This document shows positions 26,870 through 36,647 of a stretch of 64,000 nucleotides of DNA, in pieces. Under the pieces are notes generated by a model. That model saw only the letters and a program-made list of their open reading frames with translations. It had not been told where the DNA came from and did no database searches. A program made the position numbers and the translations under genes. How positions within the stretch are numbered: position 1 is the first letter of the stretch; the number at the start of each line of letters is the position of its first letter. The stretch is from Oceanicoccus sagamiensis (GTDB lineage Bacteria > Pseudomonadota > Gammaproteobacteria > Pseudomonadales > Dasaniaceae), in contig NZ_CP019343.1 of assembly GCF_002117105.1 (NCBI RefSeq), positions 2,728,001 to 2,792,000 on the forward strand, written 5' to 3'.

Positions 26870-28093
26870 GTGACCATGCCAGTAGAACTTGATGAATCGC
26901 CAGAGGGAGATTTGATATGTCAGTTTCCTAATGCAAAAAAATTAGGCGGTGACAAGGATGAGCTTTATGTGCTTGAGGGTTTTTTGGATGCTGATGAATG
27001 TGAGTTGTTGATCAAGAAAATCCGAGGGGGCCGAATTAAACAGCAGAAATCCAACGCAGAGTATCAAGCTGATAGTAACAATCTGGGTTTGGAGATAGTT
27101 CCGCTTAATCAGTCCGACAGTATAAGTAAAGTGGTGGATGATCGAATCAAAGAATATATGGGGGTCACGGTAAGTGAGCCTGTCAATATTGTTGGGCACT
27201 ACCTTGCTCCAGAATTACATCAAAATGAAACCTTAAATGGCACTAATGATACCGCTGGTTGGTTTTACACCGTACACTTGAATAATGTTGAAGAGGGTGG
27301 GGCCACTAAATTTGTCACCGCTTCTACCGGGGAGATTGTCATTTCAGCCAAAGCTGGGCAGGCAGTTTTTTGGCGAGGAAGCAGTGATGATATTCAATAC
27401 CAGGAACAGTCGGTAACCACGGGTGAGAAATTTATTATCTCAAAACAATGGCCTGGTTTTTCTGACAAATTTAAACCCCATCTGCATAAATATATCCCTG
27501 CATTTACGGAAATTGGGTTTGAAAAATTCCAGGTTCCATCAGAGATTTATCAAAAGATTAAGGCCTTCTACCAATCGAATAAACATTTAGAAATCGATGA
27601 AAAGTTGGGTAAACGCCTTACCTCTATTAAGAAGAACCACCCTAGTAGTTATCTGGAATTGCCTGATGTCCTGAGGCAGGAGATGATTGATACGCTGGCG
27701 CCTATGTTTGAACAATGGAGTGGGCAGAAGCTGCTAATAACGTCAATTTACGGCGTGCGCTCCTATAAAAAAGGGGCTAACTTGAGTATGCATGTCGATC
27801 GCTATCGAACACATATTATCAGTGCCATTATCAATGTGGATCAAGCTGTCACTAAAAAATGGCCGCTGCATGCCTATGATCATTTTGGTAGATTGCATCG
27901 CATTTATCTTAAACCAGGTGAAATGATTTTCTATGAATCAGCGAGAGTACCTCACGGTCGACCGACGCCACTTAATGGTAAAAACTTTGCCAACTTGTTT
28001 ATTCATGCTCAGCCAGTGGGTTGGCAACTCTATGAGAAAGCCTTGACAAAGTTGATATTAAATAAGACAGCGGTAGAGCAGGTGGTATTTTAA
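26870..28093 (+). CDS. Two-domain 2OG-Fe(II) oxygenase with degenerate N-terminal P4H domain
   Basis: The 407-aa protein has two jelly-roll modules. Residues 31-196 resemble prolyl-4-hydroxylase (YLNxxEEGGxTxF-like VHLNNVEEGGATKF, and SKQW with the 2OG lysine), but the iron ligands are replaced: no His-x-Asp after Tyr111 and no distal His. Residues 255-388 have an intact triad: His308 and Asp310 (SMHVDRY) and His362 (PHGRP). The N-terminal module is probably a binding domain. The GTG start has an AGAGG ribosome site; ATG 26876 is an alternative. It probably hydroxylates a protein. Confidence 0.75.
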   Translation: MTMPVELDESPEGDLICQFPNAKKLGGDKDELYVLEGFLDADECELLIKKIRGGRIKQQKSNAEYQADSNNLGLEIVPLNQSDSISKVVDDRIKEYMGVTVSEPVNIVGHYLAPELHQNETLNGTNDTAGWFYTVHLNNVEEGGATKFVTASTGEIVISAKAGQAVFWRGSSDDIQYQEQSVTTGEKFIISKQWPGFSDKFKPHLHKYIPAFTEIGFEKFQVPSEIYQKIKAFYQSNKHLEIDEKLGKRLTSIKKNHPSSYLELPDVLRQEMIDTLAPMFEQWSGQKLLITSIYGVRSYKKGANLSMHVDRYRTHIISAIINVDQAVTKKWPLHAYDHFGRLHRIYLKPGEMIFYESARVPHGRPTPLNGKNFANLFIHAQPVGWQLYEKALTKLILNKTAVEQVVF

Positions 28094-28169
28094 ACTGTTG
28101 ACTGAAGTATGTATAAATAGGCCCCTGATGGCCCACTGAATACTCTTTTTATAACAGCACCTAGCAGTA

Positions 28170-28300
28170 ATGTCTGGCATGGCCCCCGTTTGTAACAAGG
28201 TAAATAAGCCCGTATAGCGGTGTACTTGCACTGTGGGGTGGGGGGTTAATAAAGCATTAGAGCGGCGTAATGCTTAGAGAAATAACGGTTCAAGGCTGCG
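28170..28300 (+). pseudogene. Decayed rnpB 3' fragment (remnant C)
   Basis: It aligns with rnpB from GCATGG (14452) onward: AACAAGGTAAATAAGCCC matches the conserved AGCAAG block, followed by GTGTACTTGCACTGTGGG, TAAAGCATTAG and GCGTAATGCTTAGA. The final P1-proximal bases are hardly recognisable. It is more decayed than remnant B. The rest of the 28,094-28,397 gap holds only a possible AAATAGGCCC scrap near 28,115. Confidence 0.6.
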
Positions 28301-28397
28301 TTCGACGTATAGATATAGAGTGGCTTATTTTTATGATTAATTATTCCTGAGAATGCTCCTTAACGCCAATACCTATCGTTTACTATAGGCTGCTATG

Positions 28398-28766
28398 TCA
28401 CAGTGTGCTGTCTGGGATTTCACCAAAAAAACCAATAACACAGGTCACTTTCTCCAGTTCATTGGTTTCTGTTACATCGAAACCGGATATGATTAACTGC
28501 CCTTCTTGATGAATAGCCCAGTGATAACGGTGGAAATTATGCTGAGAATCTACACCGCTGGTTCTGGAGTAAACAGCACCGGGTAATCTGGATTGAACGT
28601 CATGTACATTCTTTTCAAATCCGTCAATGCCAGAAACATCGATTGAAGGGTCAACAAAGCGGATGGCTGTACCCAGTGCTTTTTCAAGATGGCTACGCAC
28701 TTTAGTCGAGTCAGGTTCATTCCATGCAGCCAGCATATGATCGAGTGCTTCAGGATAATTTGCCAT
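28398..28766 (-). CDS. SnoaL/NTF2-like protein
   Basis: The 122-aa protein fits the NTF2-like cone fold: an N-terminal helix (YPEALDHMLAAWNE), IRFVDPSIDVSGIDGFEKNV and a C-terminal beta sheet with RYHWAIHQEGQLIISGFDV. Members include small enzymes and binding proteins, and the ligand here is unknown. A good AGGAG ribosome site precedes the ATG. It is downstream of the tlpA-like gene on the same strand. Confidence 0.7.
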   Translation of the reverse strand: MANYPEALDHMLAAWNEPDSTKVRSHLEKALGTAIRFVDPSIDVSGIDGFEKNVHDVQSRLPGAVYSRTSGVDSQHNFHRYHWAIHQEGQLIISGFDVTETNELEKVTCVIGFFGEIPDSTL

Positions 28767-28816
28767 GGTTTACGTCTCCTAAGGTATCAGTTGAGTCCTG
28801 CCACCGGTTGGTGTTA

Positions 28817-29263
28817 TCAATTCAAAGCGTCCAATAATGTCTGCTCAGTCTGGGGGCCTTTTAGTGAGCGATGCAGTTTTCCCTCTGGGTTAAAAATTAA
28901 CGTTGTGGGTAAAACATTGGGGCGCTGATACTGCAAGCTAATTGCGGGGTCGGTGGTCAGGACCGGGAAGTTGATGCCCAGTTTATCAATACCCTGTTGC
29001 AGTTTCTCCCCTTGGTTGTTGTCATAATCAACGCCGAATAAAACCACGGTGTCGCTATTGCTCTCGGCAAAGTGATTAAGCTCCGGGATCTCTTCAATAC
29101 AGGGTTTACACCACACCGCCCAGTAGTTGATGATCATCCACTTACCCTGATAGTCGCTGAAGTTACCACTATTGCCGCGGTGGTCTTGAAAGTCACTTTT
29201 TCCGCAGCCGCTTAATGCGACAAGAATACAGAGTAGAGAGAGGGTGGTTATATTTTTTAGCAT
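28817..29263 (-). CDS. TlpA-like thioredoxin-fold lipoprotein
   Basis: The 148-aa protein has a lipoprotein signal (lipobox LSGC, about residue 20) and the active-site motif WCKPC. The cis-proline region VLPTTLIFNPEGK is typical of TlpA/ResA thiol-disulfide proteins. It likely reduces periplasmic disulfides. ATG 29263 was chosen over an upstream in-frame start because it begins the signal peptide and lies 4 bp after the yihY stop. A decayed copy of its 3' end occurs at 25150. Confidence 0.88.
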   Translation of the reverse strand: MLKNITTLSLLCILVALSGCGKSDFQDHRGNSGNFSDYQGKWMIINYWAVWCKPCIEEIPELNHFAESNSDTVVLFGVDYDNNQGEKLQQGIDKLGINFPVLTTDPAISLQYQRPNVLPTTLIFNPEGKLHRSLKGPQTEQTLLDALN

Positions 29264-29267
29264 GGTT

Positions 29268-30509
29268 TTAAGCGTGTTCTGTGTTATCAGTAAATAATTC
29301 GGCGAGAGGTGTATTGAGTGTGGCCTGATTGCTTTGCCGGGCGATCTCGATTTGGTCAACGCAGCGCTTAAACCATAACGGCTGTGGCTCATCGCTACCA
29401 GAGCGGGTTTCCGGGGCTTTGCCCATTAATTGAATCAAATCCCATAGCGTAAAACCATTGAGGTCGCGACCTAAAATATAATGCCCGGCATTGGCGGTGC
29501 GCAATAGGCCGCCTTTAAACAGTTTGTCCCGTAACGGTGTCCAGCGGTCGGCGGAGATGCTGTGGCGATCAAATAACCAGGGCTTTTGTAATAGATATTG
29601 TTCGCTAACGGTTTTGCCTTGTTGGTGACGTTGCCAGAGTAATTCGATAATACTTAAGGTCATAACCATATCGCTATAGTTATCGTCATCTAATGAATTA
29701 AAGCCACTAATCGCATGGACTAAAACAGCTCCCGCCAACACAATTAGCCATGACAGATAAATCCATAATAAAAATAACGGCACCGCGGCAAAAGTGCCGT
29801 AGATGGTTTGGTAGCTGGTATTGGAGACAATGCCGGTAAATAGTTGCTTGGCCAATTCAAAAACCAGTGCGGTAATTAAACCGCCAATCAGGGCGTGTTT
29901 GATCGGGACTCGACAATTGGGTACCGCAGCAAAGATTAAAGTAAACGCCGCTGAGGTCAGCAGGTAGGGCATCAACCGCAATAACTGTGGACCAATACCT
30001 ATCACATCGACCTGGTCAAACATTACCGATAGAGAAACCAGGTAAGTGCTGATACCCAGGGCCAAACCAATAAAAATCGGACCAAGGCTTAAAATGGCCC
30101 AATACAGTAAAAAGCTGGAGAGGCCGCTGCGGTTTTCCCGGGTTTTCCAAATGGCGTTAAAGGCCTTTTCAATATTCTTGAGCATCAGGATGGCGGTTAT
30201 CCCAAGAAAGGCAATCCCCACGCCGGTCAGCTTTCTGGCCTGCTGGGAAAACTCCGTCAGGTAGTTTTCGACTTCCTGACCGGTGGCGGGTACAAAGTTA
30301 TCAAAAATCAGCTCTTGAATTTGTATCCCCACTTCCTGAAAGGCTGGTACGGCGGAGAGAATGGCGTACATCACGGTCAGCAGTGGCACCAGGGCAAACA
30401 GGCTCATATAGGTCAGTGCAGCGGCACTGTGGCTACAGCCATCAGCCACATAGCGTTTCTGCACATAGCGGCCTAATTTTAAACAATCCTGTAATGAGGG
30501 TATTGTCAC
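29268..30509 (-). CDS. YihY/BrkB family inner-membrane protein
   Basis: The 413-aa protein has about six transmembrane helices (residues 25-290), with ALTYMSLFALVPLL and the GTFAAVPLFLLWIYLSW segment characteristic of YihY/BrkB. A soluble C-terminal domain (about 300-413) follows. The family was once called RNase BN; that assignment is obsolete and its function is open. It is co-transcribed with the tlpA-like gene. Confidence 0.9.
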   Translation of the reverse strand: MTIPSLQDCLKLGRYVQKRYVADGCSHSAAALTYMSLFALVPLLTVMYAILSAVPAFQEVGIQIQELIFDNFVPATGQEVENYLTEFSQQARKLTGVGIAFLGITAILMLKNIEKAFNAIWKTRENRSGLSSFLLYWAILSLGPIFIGLALGISTYLVSLSVMFDQVDVIGIGPQLLRLMPYLLTSAAFTLIFAAVPNCRVPIKHALIGGLITALVFELAKQLFTGIVSNTSYQTIYGTFAAVPLFLLWIYLSWLIVLAGAVLVHAISGFNSLDDDNYSDMVMTLSIIELLWQRHQQGKTVSEQYLLQKPWLFDRHSISADRWTPLRDKLFKGGLLRTANAGHYILGRDLNGFTLWDLIQLMGKAPETRSGSDEPQPLWFKRCVDQIEIARQSNQATLNTPLAELFTDNTEHA

Positions 30510-30553
30510 GATTAGCTTCTCTTTTTATTGATTAGCGGTATCTGGCTGAGCTC

Positions 30554-30580
30554 TTGTATCAAGGCGCTCTCGTGTATAAT
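30554..30580 (+). promoter_or_regulatory. Possible promoter of the arsC-wrbA operon
   Basis: A perfect TATAAT (30575-30580) is preceded by TTGTAT (30554-30559) at 15 bp, shorter than ideal. It lies 47 bp upstream of the arsC-like start. Confidence 0.45.
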
Positions 30581-30626
30581 GCTTCGCAGTATACACAGTC
30601 ATTTACCGCAGGACGATATTCGCACT

Positions 30627-31584
<958 letters not shown>

Positions 31585-31611
31585 GCCCCTTTAACAAGAG
31601 TTCTATTATTC

Positions 31612-31998
31612 ATGCCTAAGGATTATAAAACGCTGGCAAAACGCAGTTGGCAAATAACACAAGTGAGCTATTGGCTGCTGGTCTTCGTATTAGTCTTAAA
31701 TACGGTGGTGTTACCCAGTTGCAATCGTGACAGTAATGCAGTCATTCTTGGGGTTCAGCTGTTTCTGTTGCTGGTTTTTTTACCGGGGATGCTGAAACAA
31801 AATATACGTTCCTATATTTGGCTAACACTGGTGTTACTGGGATTTTTTATGGCGGCGGTATCCACCGCGTTTGCTTGCACTTCCGTATTTACCGTGGCCG
31901 AAGTTTTGTTAATTGTTAGCTTATTTACGGCTGCGATGCTTTATATCCGCTGGCGTTCCCGCGAGCTTAAACAGGCCGTTACAGAATTGGAGAAGTAA
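31612..31998 (+). CDS. DUF2069 membrane protein
   Basis: The 128-aa protein has four predicted transmembrane helices (about 18-36, 44-62, 66-86, 90-110) with short loops. It matches DUF2069, whose genes usually follow wrbA. Function is unknown. It ends 6 bp before sppA. Confidence 0.82.
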   Translation: MPKDYKTLAKRSWQITQVSYWLLVFVLVLNTVVLPSCNRDSNAVILGVQLFLLLVFLPGMLKQNIRSYIWLTLVLLGFFMAAVSTAFACTSVFTVAEVLLIVSLFTAAMLYIRWRSRELKQAVTELEK

Positions 31999-32004
31999 CA
32001 ACCA

Positions 32005-33867
32005 ATGGAAGAGAAAAAACCAGGTTTTATCCGCCGTAACTTTCGCCGCTTGATGACCCTACTGTCCACGCTGCGTATTGTGGTCACCAATCTACTGTTT
32101 TTAGTGGTATTGGGGGTGTTGTTTTTGGCTTTTTCCGGTGGGGAAATTCCAACCATCCCCGGCAAAGGTGCGCTGGTACTCAATATTCAGGGTAGTCTGG
32201 TCGACCAGAAAAATTACGTCGACCCTCTGGTACGAATTATGGGGGAGTCTGATCCTTCACAATACGAGACCCTGTTACAGGATGTGATCGATGCGATAGA
32301 TTACGGCAGGGAGGATGAGCGAATTACCACGTTAGTGTTGTCGCTGGACGATATGATGTATGGCGGCATCGCCAAAATGCAGGAGCTGGCTCCGGCCTTA
32401 CAACGCTTTCGAGACAGTGGTAAAAAAATTATTGCGGTCGGCGATAATTATCTGCAAGACCAGTATTGGTTGGCCGCCCAGGCCGATGAAATTTATATAA
32501 ACCCCAACGGTGCGGTTTTGATTGACGGCTATGGTTTGTACCGTAACTACTTTAAGCAGGCACTGGAGAAGTTACATATTGATTTTCATGTGTTCCGTGT
32601 GGGTGAATATAAATCGGCGATGGAGCCTTATATTCGCAATGACATGTCAACCGAAGCCAAACAGGCTAATCAGGTTTGGTTAGGGGCGTTGTGGGATGAG
32701 TATGTGGTCGGTGTTGCAGAGCGCAGAAGCTTTTCCAAAGCTGACTTGAACCAGTATATCAATCAGTTTGACCAGCGTCTGGCTGATTATCAGGGCAATA
32801 CCTCTTCAGCGGCTATGGCGGCTGGTTTAATTGATGGCATCAAAACCCGCGATGAAATAAACCGGTATTTAGTGGATGTGGTTGGCGCTGTTGATGAAGA
32901 CGGTAACTATCAGGGCATTGGTTTTGAACGATATCTTTGGGTTAAAAATATAGAACTGTCAGAGGCTGCTGAAAGTGCCAGAGTGGGTGTTATTGTCGCC
33001 GCAGGCAATATTGTTGATGGTGAGCAAGCGCCTGGGGCGATTGGCGGCGATACCCTGGCTTCGTTAATTCGTGAAGCCCGGCGTGATGCGACCATTAGGG
33101 CGGTAGTGCTGCGTATTGATAGTGGTGGTGGCAGCGCTTTTGCCTCCGAGATTATCCGTCAGGAATTACTGCTATTAAAAGCCGAAGGCAAACCGCTAGT
33201 GGTTTCCATGGGAGGCATGGCAGCTTCTGGAGGTTATTGGATTGCAGCGGATGCGGATGAAATTTGGGCCCTGCCTTCAACCTTAACCGGTTCTATCGGT
33301 ATTTTTGGTGCCTTCCCTACGCTGGATAAAAGTCTGGCTGCACTGGGCATCACTACCGACGGCGTTGGCACGACCAATATGGCCGGTGCGATGAGAATTG
33401 ATCGCCCCCTACAGCCCATTGCAGCCCGCTCGATCCAGAGTATTCTTGAGCGAGGCTATGCGCAGTTTATAACCATTGTTGCAGAGGGGCGCGAGCTGCC
33501 GAAATCGGAAGTAGAGGGGCTGGCAAAGGGGCGCGTCTGGTCGGGTAAGGATGCACAGCGCTTAGGTTTGGTCGATCAGTTAGGCACGCTGGATCAGGCC
33601 ATTGCCTCGGCGGCAGCGTTGGCAGAGCTGGATGCTTATGAAAAACAGCTGATTGATATTCCATTAACGCCCCAGGAGCAGTTTCTCAGGGAGCTAACCG
33701 GTGAAGTAGAGTTGCGAGGTTTAATGCTTGCCGGTGGTATTGATACGCGTTTTTTAAAGCAGGCTCAACAATGGCTGGCTCCGTTTAAAGGCGCGCTAAG
33801 CTTTGCCAATAGCATGAATGACCCACAGGGTTTGTACCTGCATTGTTCAAACTGTATGGCGCCCTAA
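32005..33867 (+). CDS. sppA: Signal peptide peptidase SppA, 67K type (protease IV)
   Basis: The 620-aa protein has an N-terminal anchor (about 25-45) and two tandem peptidase-S49 domains. The catalytic Lys lies in GEYKSAMEPY (first domain, about residue 209) and the nucleophile Ser in GMAASGGYW (second domain, about 407), as in E. coli SppA. It degrades cleaved signal peptides in the inner membrane. It converges on glpE, overlapping by 4 bp. Confidence 0.95.
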   Translation: MEEKKPGFIRRNFRRLMTLLSTLRIVVTNLLFLVVLGVLFLAFSGGEIPTIPGKGALVLNIQGSLVDQKNYVDPLVRIMGESDPSQYETLLQDVIDAIDYGREDERITTLVLSLDDMMYGGIAKMQELAPALQRFRDSGKKIIAVGDNYLQDQYWLAAQADEIYINPNGAVLIDGYGLYRNYFKQALEKLHIDFHVFRVGEYKSAMEPYIRNDMSTEAKQANQVWLGALWDEYVVGVAERRSFSKADLNQYINQFDQRLADYQGNTSSAAMAAGLIDGIKTRDEINRYLVDVVGAVDEDGNYQGIGFERYLWVKNIELSEAAESARVGVIVAAGNIVDGEQAPGAIGGDTLASLIREARRDATIRAVVLRIDSGGGSAFASEIIRQELLLLKAEGKPLVVSMGGMAASGGYWIAADADEIWALPSTLTGSIGIFGAFPTLDKSLAALGITTDGVGTTNMAGAMRIDRPLQPIAARSIQSILERGYAQFITIVAEGRELPKSEVEGLAKGRVWSGKDAQRLGLVDQLGTLDQAIASAAALAELDAYEKQLIDIPLTPQEQFLRELTGEVELRGLMLAGGIDTRFLKQAQQWLAPFKGALSFANSMNDPQGLYLHCSNCMAP

Positions 33868-34166
33868 AACTGGGTGCGCCATAATTCAAAGCCACCATCT
33901 ACGCTGTATACCTCGGTAAAGCCCTGCTCGGCTAAAAACTGCCCCGCATTTTGGCTGCTATTGCCATGATAGCAATACACAATAACCGGGGTATCTTTGG
34001 CGGTGCTGCTGATAAAGCTATCGACACTGTTATTGTCTAACAGTAGCGCACCTTCGATATGACCATTATTAAATGACTGCGCATCGCGCACATCGACAAT
34101 GCTGGCTGTGCCGGTATCGATCAGCGCTTTGGCCTCTATCGTTGAGATGCGTTTAAAATCCGCCAT
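33864..34166 (-). CDS. glpE: Thiosulfate sulfurtransferase GlpE
   Basis: The 100-aa single-domain rhodanese has the active-site loop CYHGNSS (Cys near residue 64), identical in type to E. coli GlpE, and the IVDVRD opening. It moves sulfane sulfur from thiosulfate to an acceptor such as thioredoxin or cyanide. Confidence 0.93.
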   Translation of the reverse strand: MADFKRISTIEAKALIDTGTASIVDVRDAQSFNNGHIEGALLLDNNSVDSFISSTAKDTPVIVYCYHGNSSQNAGQFLAEQGFTEVYSVDGGFELWRTQF

Positions 34167-34267
34167 TGTGTTTATCCTATTCTATGTTGGTGACCAGTGC
34201 TGTTATTATACGGCCAGACTCCATTGGATGGTAATCCACCTATTAAGAAAAGAAAGAGGACAAGCGT

Positions 34268-34833
34268 GTGCCAAAAGCGAGTGATCTAAAAAAAGGGGAT
34301 GTTGTTGATTATAAAGGAGCCCCCATATTGTTAAAAGTATTGTGGTTAACAATCCCTCTTCCAGAGGCGCGGCTACCTTATATAAAATTCGTCTCAACCA
34401 TGCCAAAACCGGCCAGAAAGTTGATGAGAGTTTAAAGGGCGGTGATATTCTGCCGGATATTGATTTTGAACGCCGCAAAATGCAGTACTCGTATATGGAC
34501 GGTGAGAGCTATGTGTTTATGGACGATGAAGATTACAGTCAGCATACCCTCAGTGAGTCTGATCTGGGTGATGGCAAGCTGTATATTTACGAGGGCATGG
34601 ACAGTGTCGTTGGGATGATTGTAGACGAGCAGCTTATCGGTATTGAGCTACCCAATTCCGTGGTGATGAAAGTCACCGATACCGCGCCGGGGATTAAAGG
34701 TGCATCTGCTTCCGCCAGAACCAAGCCGGCTACCATGGCCACAGGTCTGGTTGTACAAGTACCGGAATATCTGGAAGTGGGTGAAAGCATTAAAATTAAT
34801 ACCGAAGATAATCGGTTTATATCCCGCGCCTGA
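34268..34833 (+). CDS. efpL: Elongation factor P-like protein EfpL (YeiP), one-base frameshift
   Basis: The GTG start at 34268 follows an AGAGGA site. The first frame gives PKASDLKKGDVVDYKGAPILLK, then shifts; the next frame resumes with IVVNNPSSRGAATLYK and runs through GIKGASASARTKPAT to 34833. One extra A in the AAAA at 34333-34336 yields a 188-aa protein matching E. coli YeiP (190 aa), with the loop arginine in SSRGAA. EfpL helps ribosomes past proline-rich and related stalls. The break looks more like a homopolymer miscall than real loss, but that is inference. Confidence 0.88.
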
Positions 34834-34834
34834 T

Positions 34835-35899
34835 ATGTGTGCGATGGTCCGGCAAATGGCCCGATACAGTGTGGCTATGATTTGCTTACTGCTACTGACC
34901 GGTTGTGAAACACTCGGGTACTACTCGCAAGCAGCGGCGGGGCAGTGGTCACTATGGTGGCAACGTGAACCGATTGAGGACCTGTTAGCGGATAAGGCAA
35001 CTGATCCGCAATTAAAGCAGCGTCTGCAACAAATCCTGATAATGCGAGACTTTGCCTCCTCCGACCTTGCCCTCCCCGATAATAAAAGTTATCGCTATTA
35101 CACCGCCTTAGAGCAACCCTATGTGGTGTGGAATGTTTTTGCGGCGCCAGAGTTTTCTACCACAGCGATGCAGTGGTGTTTTCCTATTGCCGGTTGTGTG
35201 AGCTACCGCGGCTATTTTTCTGAGCAGGCTGCCAGGCAGTATGCCGAGAAGATGACAGCGCAGGGTTACGACACCTATGTCGGCGGGGTGGCGGCCTATT
35301 CAACTCTGGGCTGGTTTGCCGACCCGGTACTCAGCACCTTTATGGGCCGTGATGATGTGCGCCTGGCGGCCCTGTTATTTCATGAGTTGGCGCATCAACA
35401 GGTTTATTTACCCGGTGATACCCAGTTTAATGAAAGCTTTGCTACCGCAGTGGAGATTGAAGGGGTTAAGCGCTGGCTGGCCAGTATTGATGCTGAGCCC
35501 TTATTGGCAGGCTATTTACAACACCGCGCCATCCAGCAAGATTTTGTCAGTACGATGTTAGCCGCCCGGGAAAATCTGGAGGCTTTATATCAGTACGATG
35601 TAACGGATGATAATAAACGTCAGGCCAAACAGCAGTTACTGCACCGTATTGTGGCAAAAGACTATGCCCGCTTTCAGTTACGCTGGGGTGGTCTTAGCGA
35701 TTACGACCGCTGGGTTAACACCGATTTAAACAATGCCAAACTGCTTACCCTTGCCAGCTATAACCAATGGTTACCGGCTTTCCAGCAGCTGCTGGACATG
35801 CAGGCCAATGACCTGCCGCGTTTTTATCAGCGCGTGGCTGAGCTGGCGGCTCTTGATTCAGAGCAGCGCAGGAATCAGTTGCAAGCCTTGATGCCATAA
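34835..35899 (+). CDS. Putative lipoprotein aminopeptidase (Aminopep/PF10023-like)
   Basis: The protein of about 354 aa has a lipoprotein signal (lipobox LTGC) and the zinc motif HELAHQ (HExxH type), followed by a downstream FNESFAT glutamate. CFPIAGCVSYRGYF is typical of the family. It is probably an outer-membrane or periplasmic metallopeptidase. ATG 34835 overlaps the region right after the efpL stop; ATG 34844 or 34856 are also possible and give a shorter signal. Confidence 0.8.
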   Translation: MCAMVRQMARYSVAMICLLLLTGCETLGYYSQAAAGQWSLWWQREPIEDLLADKATDPQLKQRLQQILIMRDFASSDLALPDNKSYRYYTALEQPYVVWNVFAAPEFSTTAMQWCFPIAGCVSYRGYFSEQAARQYAEKMTAQGYDTYVGGVAAYSTLGWFADPVLSTFMGRDDVRLAALLFHELAHQQVYLPGDTQFNESFATAVEIEGVKRWLASIDAEPLLAGYLQHRAIQQDFVSTMLAARENLEALYQYDVTDDNKRQAKQQLLHRIVAKDYARFQLRWGGLSDYDRWVNTDLNNAKLLTLASYNQWLPAFQQLLDMQANDLPRFYQRVAELAALDSEQRRNQLQALMP

Positions 35900-35981
35900 T
35901 AAGTCCTTTTTAATCATCACCTTAAAGATTCTAATCTTCTGCTAAACTAACACTCATTAGTGCCCAATAAAGAGACGGTTA

Positions 35982-36647
35982 GTGAAACTATTTGAAGACC
36001 TAAGTTTATCCCCCGGGGCCTCGGTGCAGGTGCTTGTGGTGGGTAATGATCACCAAAGCTATAGTTTAGATACGGTTTATATTGGCTCCCTGTCGCTGCA
36101 CTCGGTGATTGTAGCGATGCCCTCAAAACACACTGAGGTGATCTGGCGTAGCGGTATGAATGTTGCTATGACCGTGGTGGTCCCTACCGGTGTCGCCACC
36201 TTCAAAACCCGAATTGATGCTATTGGCGAACGGCCCTATAGCTATATGCATTTAGCTTACCCACATCAGGTTAAATTTCGGGAAGTCCGTGGAGCGGCCA
36301 GAGTCAAAGTTGAGCTACCCGCGGAAGTGGCCAATCTCAGCGGTCATGCCCAGCCCAGTCATTTTAAGTCCCATGTGCTGGATATTAGTGTCACGGGTTT
36401 GAAATTGGCGACGGATACCAATATTGGCAAAGTGGGGGACGAGTTAACCATTCATATTGCGATGCATTTTGCGGGTGAAGAAAGGCATTTGTCGATCAAG
36501 GGCGTGATCCGTGCCCGCCTGGGGACGGTGGCAGGCCATGAGTACTCTAATATTTTTGGTGTGCAGTTTTTACCGTTGGCAGACGAGCAGCGAATACTAT
36601 TACATGCCTTTGTGCTAAATGGCTTACAGGCGGGCAGTTTTGCCTAA
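35982..36647 (+). CDS. PilZ-domain protein, YcgR-like
   Basis: The 221-aa protein starts at GTG with an AGAGACGG site. The N-terminal part (about 10-105) resembles the YcgR N-domain. The C-terminal PilZ domain (about 105-215) has the arginine region VRGAARVKV and DISVTGLKL, the two c-di-GMP contacts, though the first motif is not a full RxxxR. It may couple c-di-GMP to motility or envelope functions. It overlaps dgkA. Confidence 0.82.
   Translation: MKLFEDLSLSPGASVQVLVVGNDHQSYSLDTVYIGSLSLHSVIVAMPSKHTEVIWRSGMNVAMTVVVPTGVATFKTRIDAIGERPYSYMHLAYPHQVKFREVRGAARVKVELPAEVANLSGHAQPSHFKSHVLDISVTGLKLATDTNIGKVGDELTIHIAMHFAGEERHLSIKGVIRARLGTVAGHEYSNIFGVQFLPLADEQRILLHAFVLNGLQAGSFA

Noticed and set aside
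28105-28135. AAATAGGCCC scrap as a fourth rnpB remnant
   Set aside because: Only about ten matching bases; could be chance or part of remnant C.
34225-34245. Half-arm resembling the palindromic repeat (GGATGGTAATCCACC)
   Set aside because: Only one short imperfect arm with no partner; too weak to call a fifth copy.
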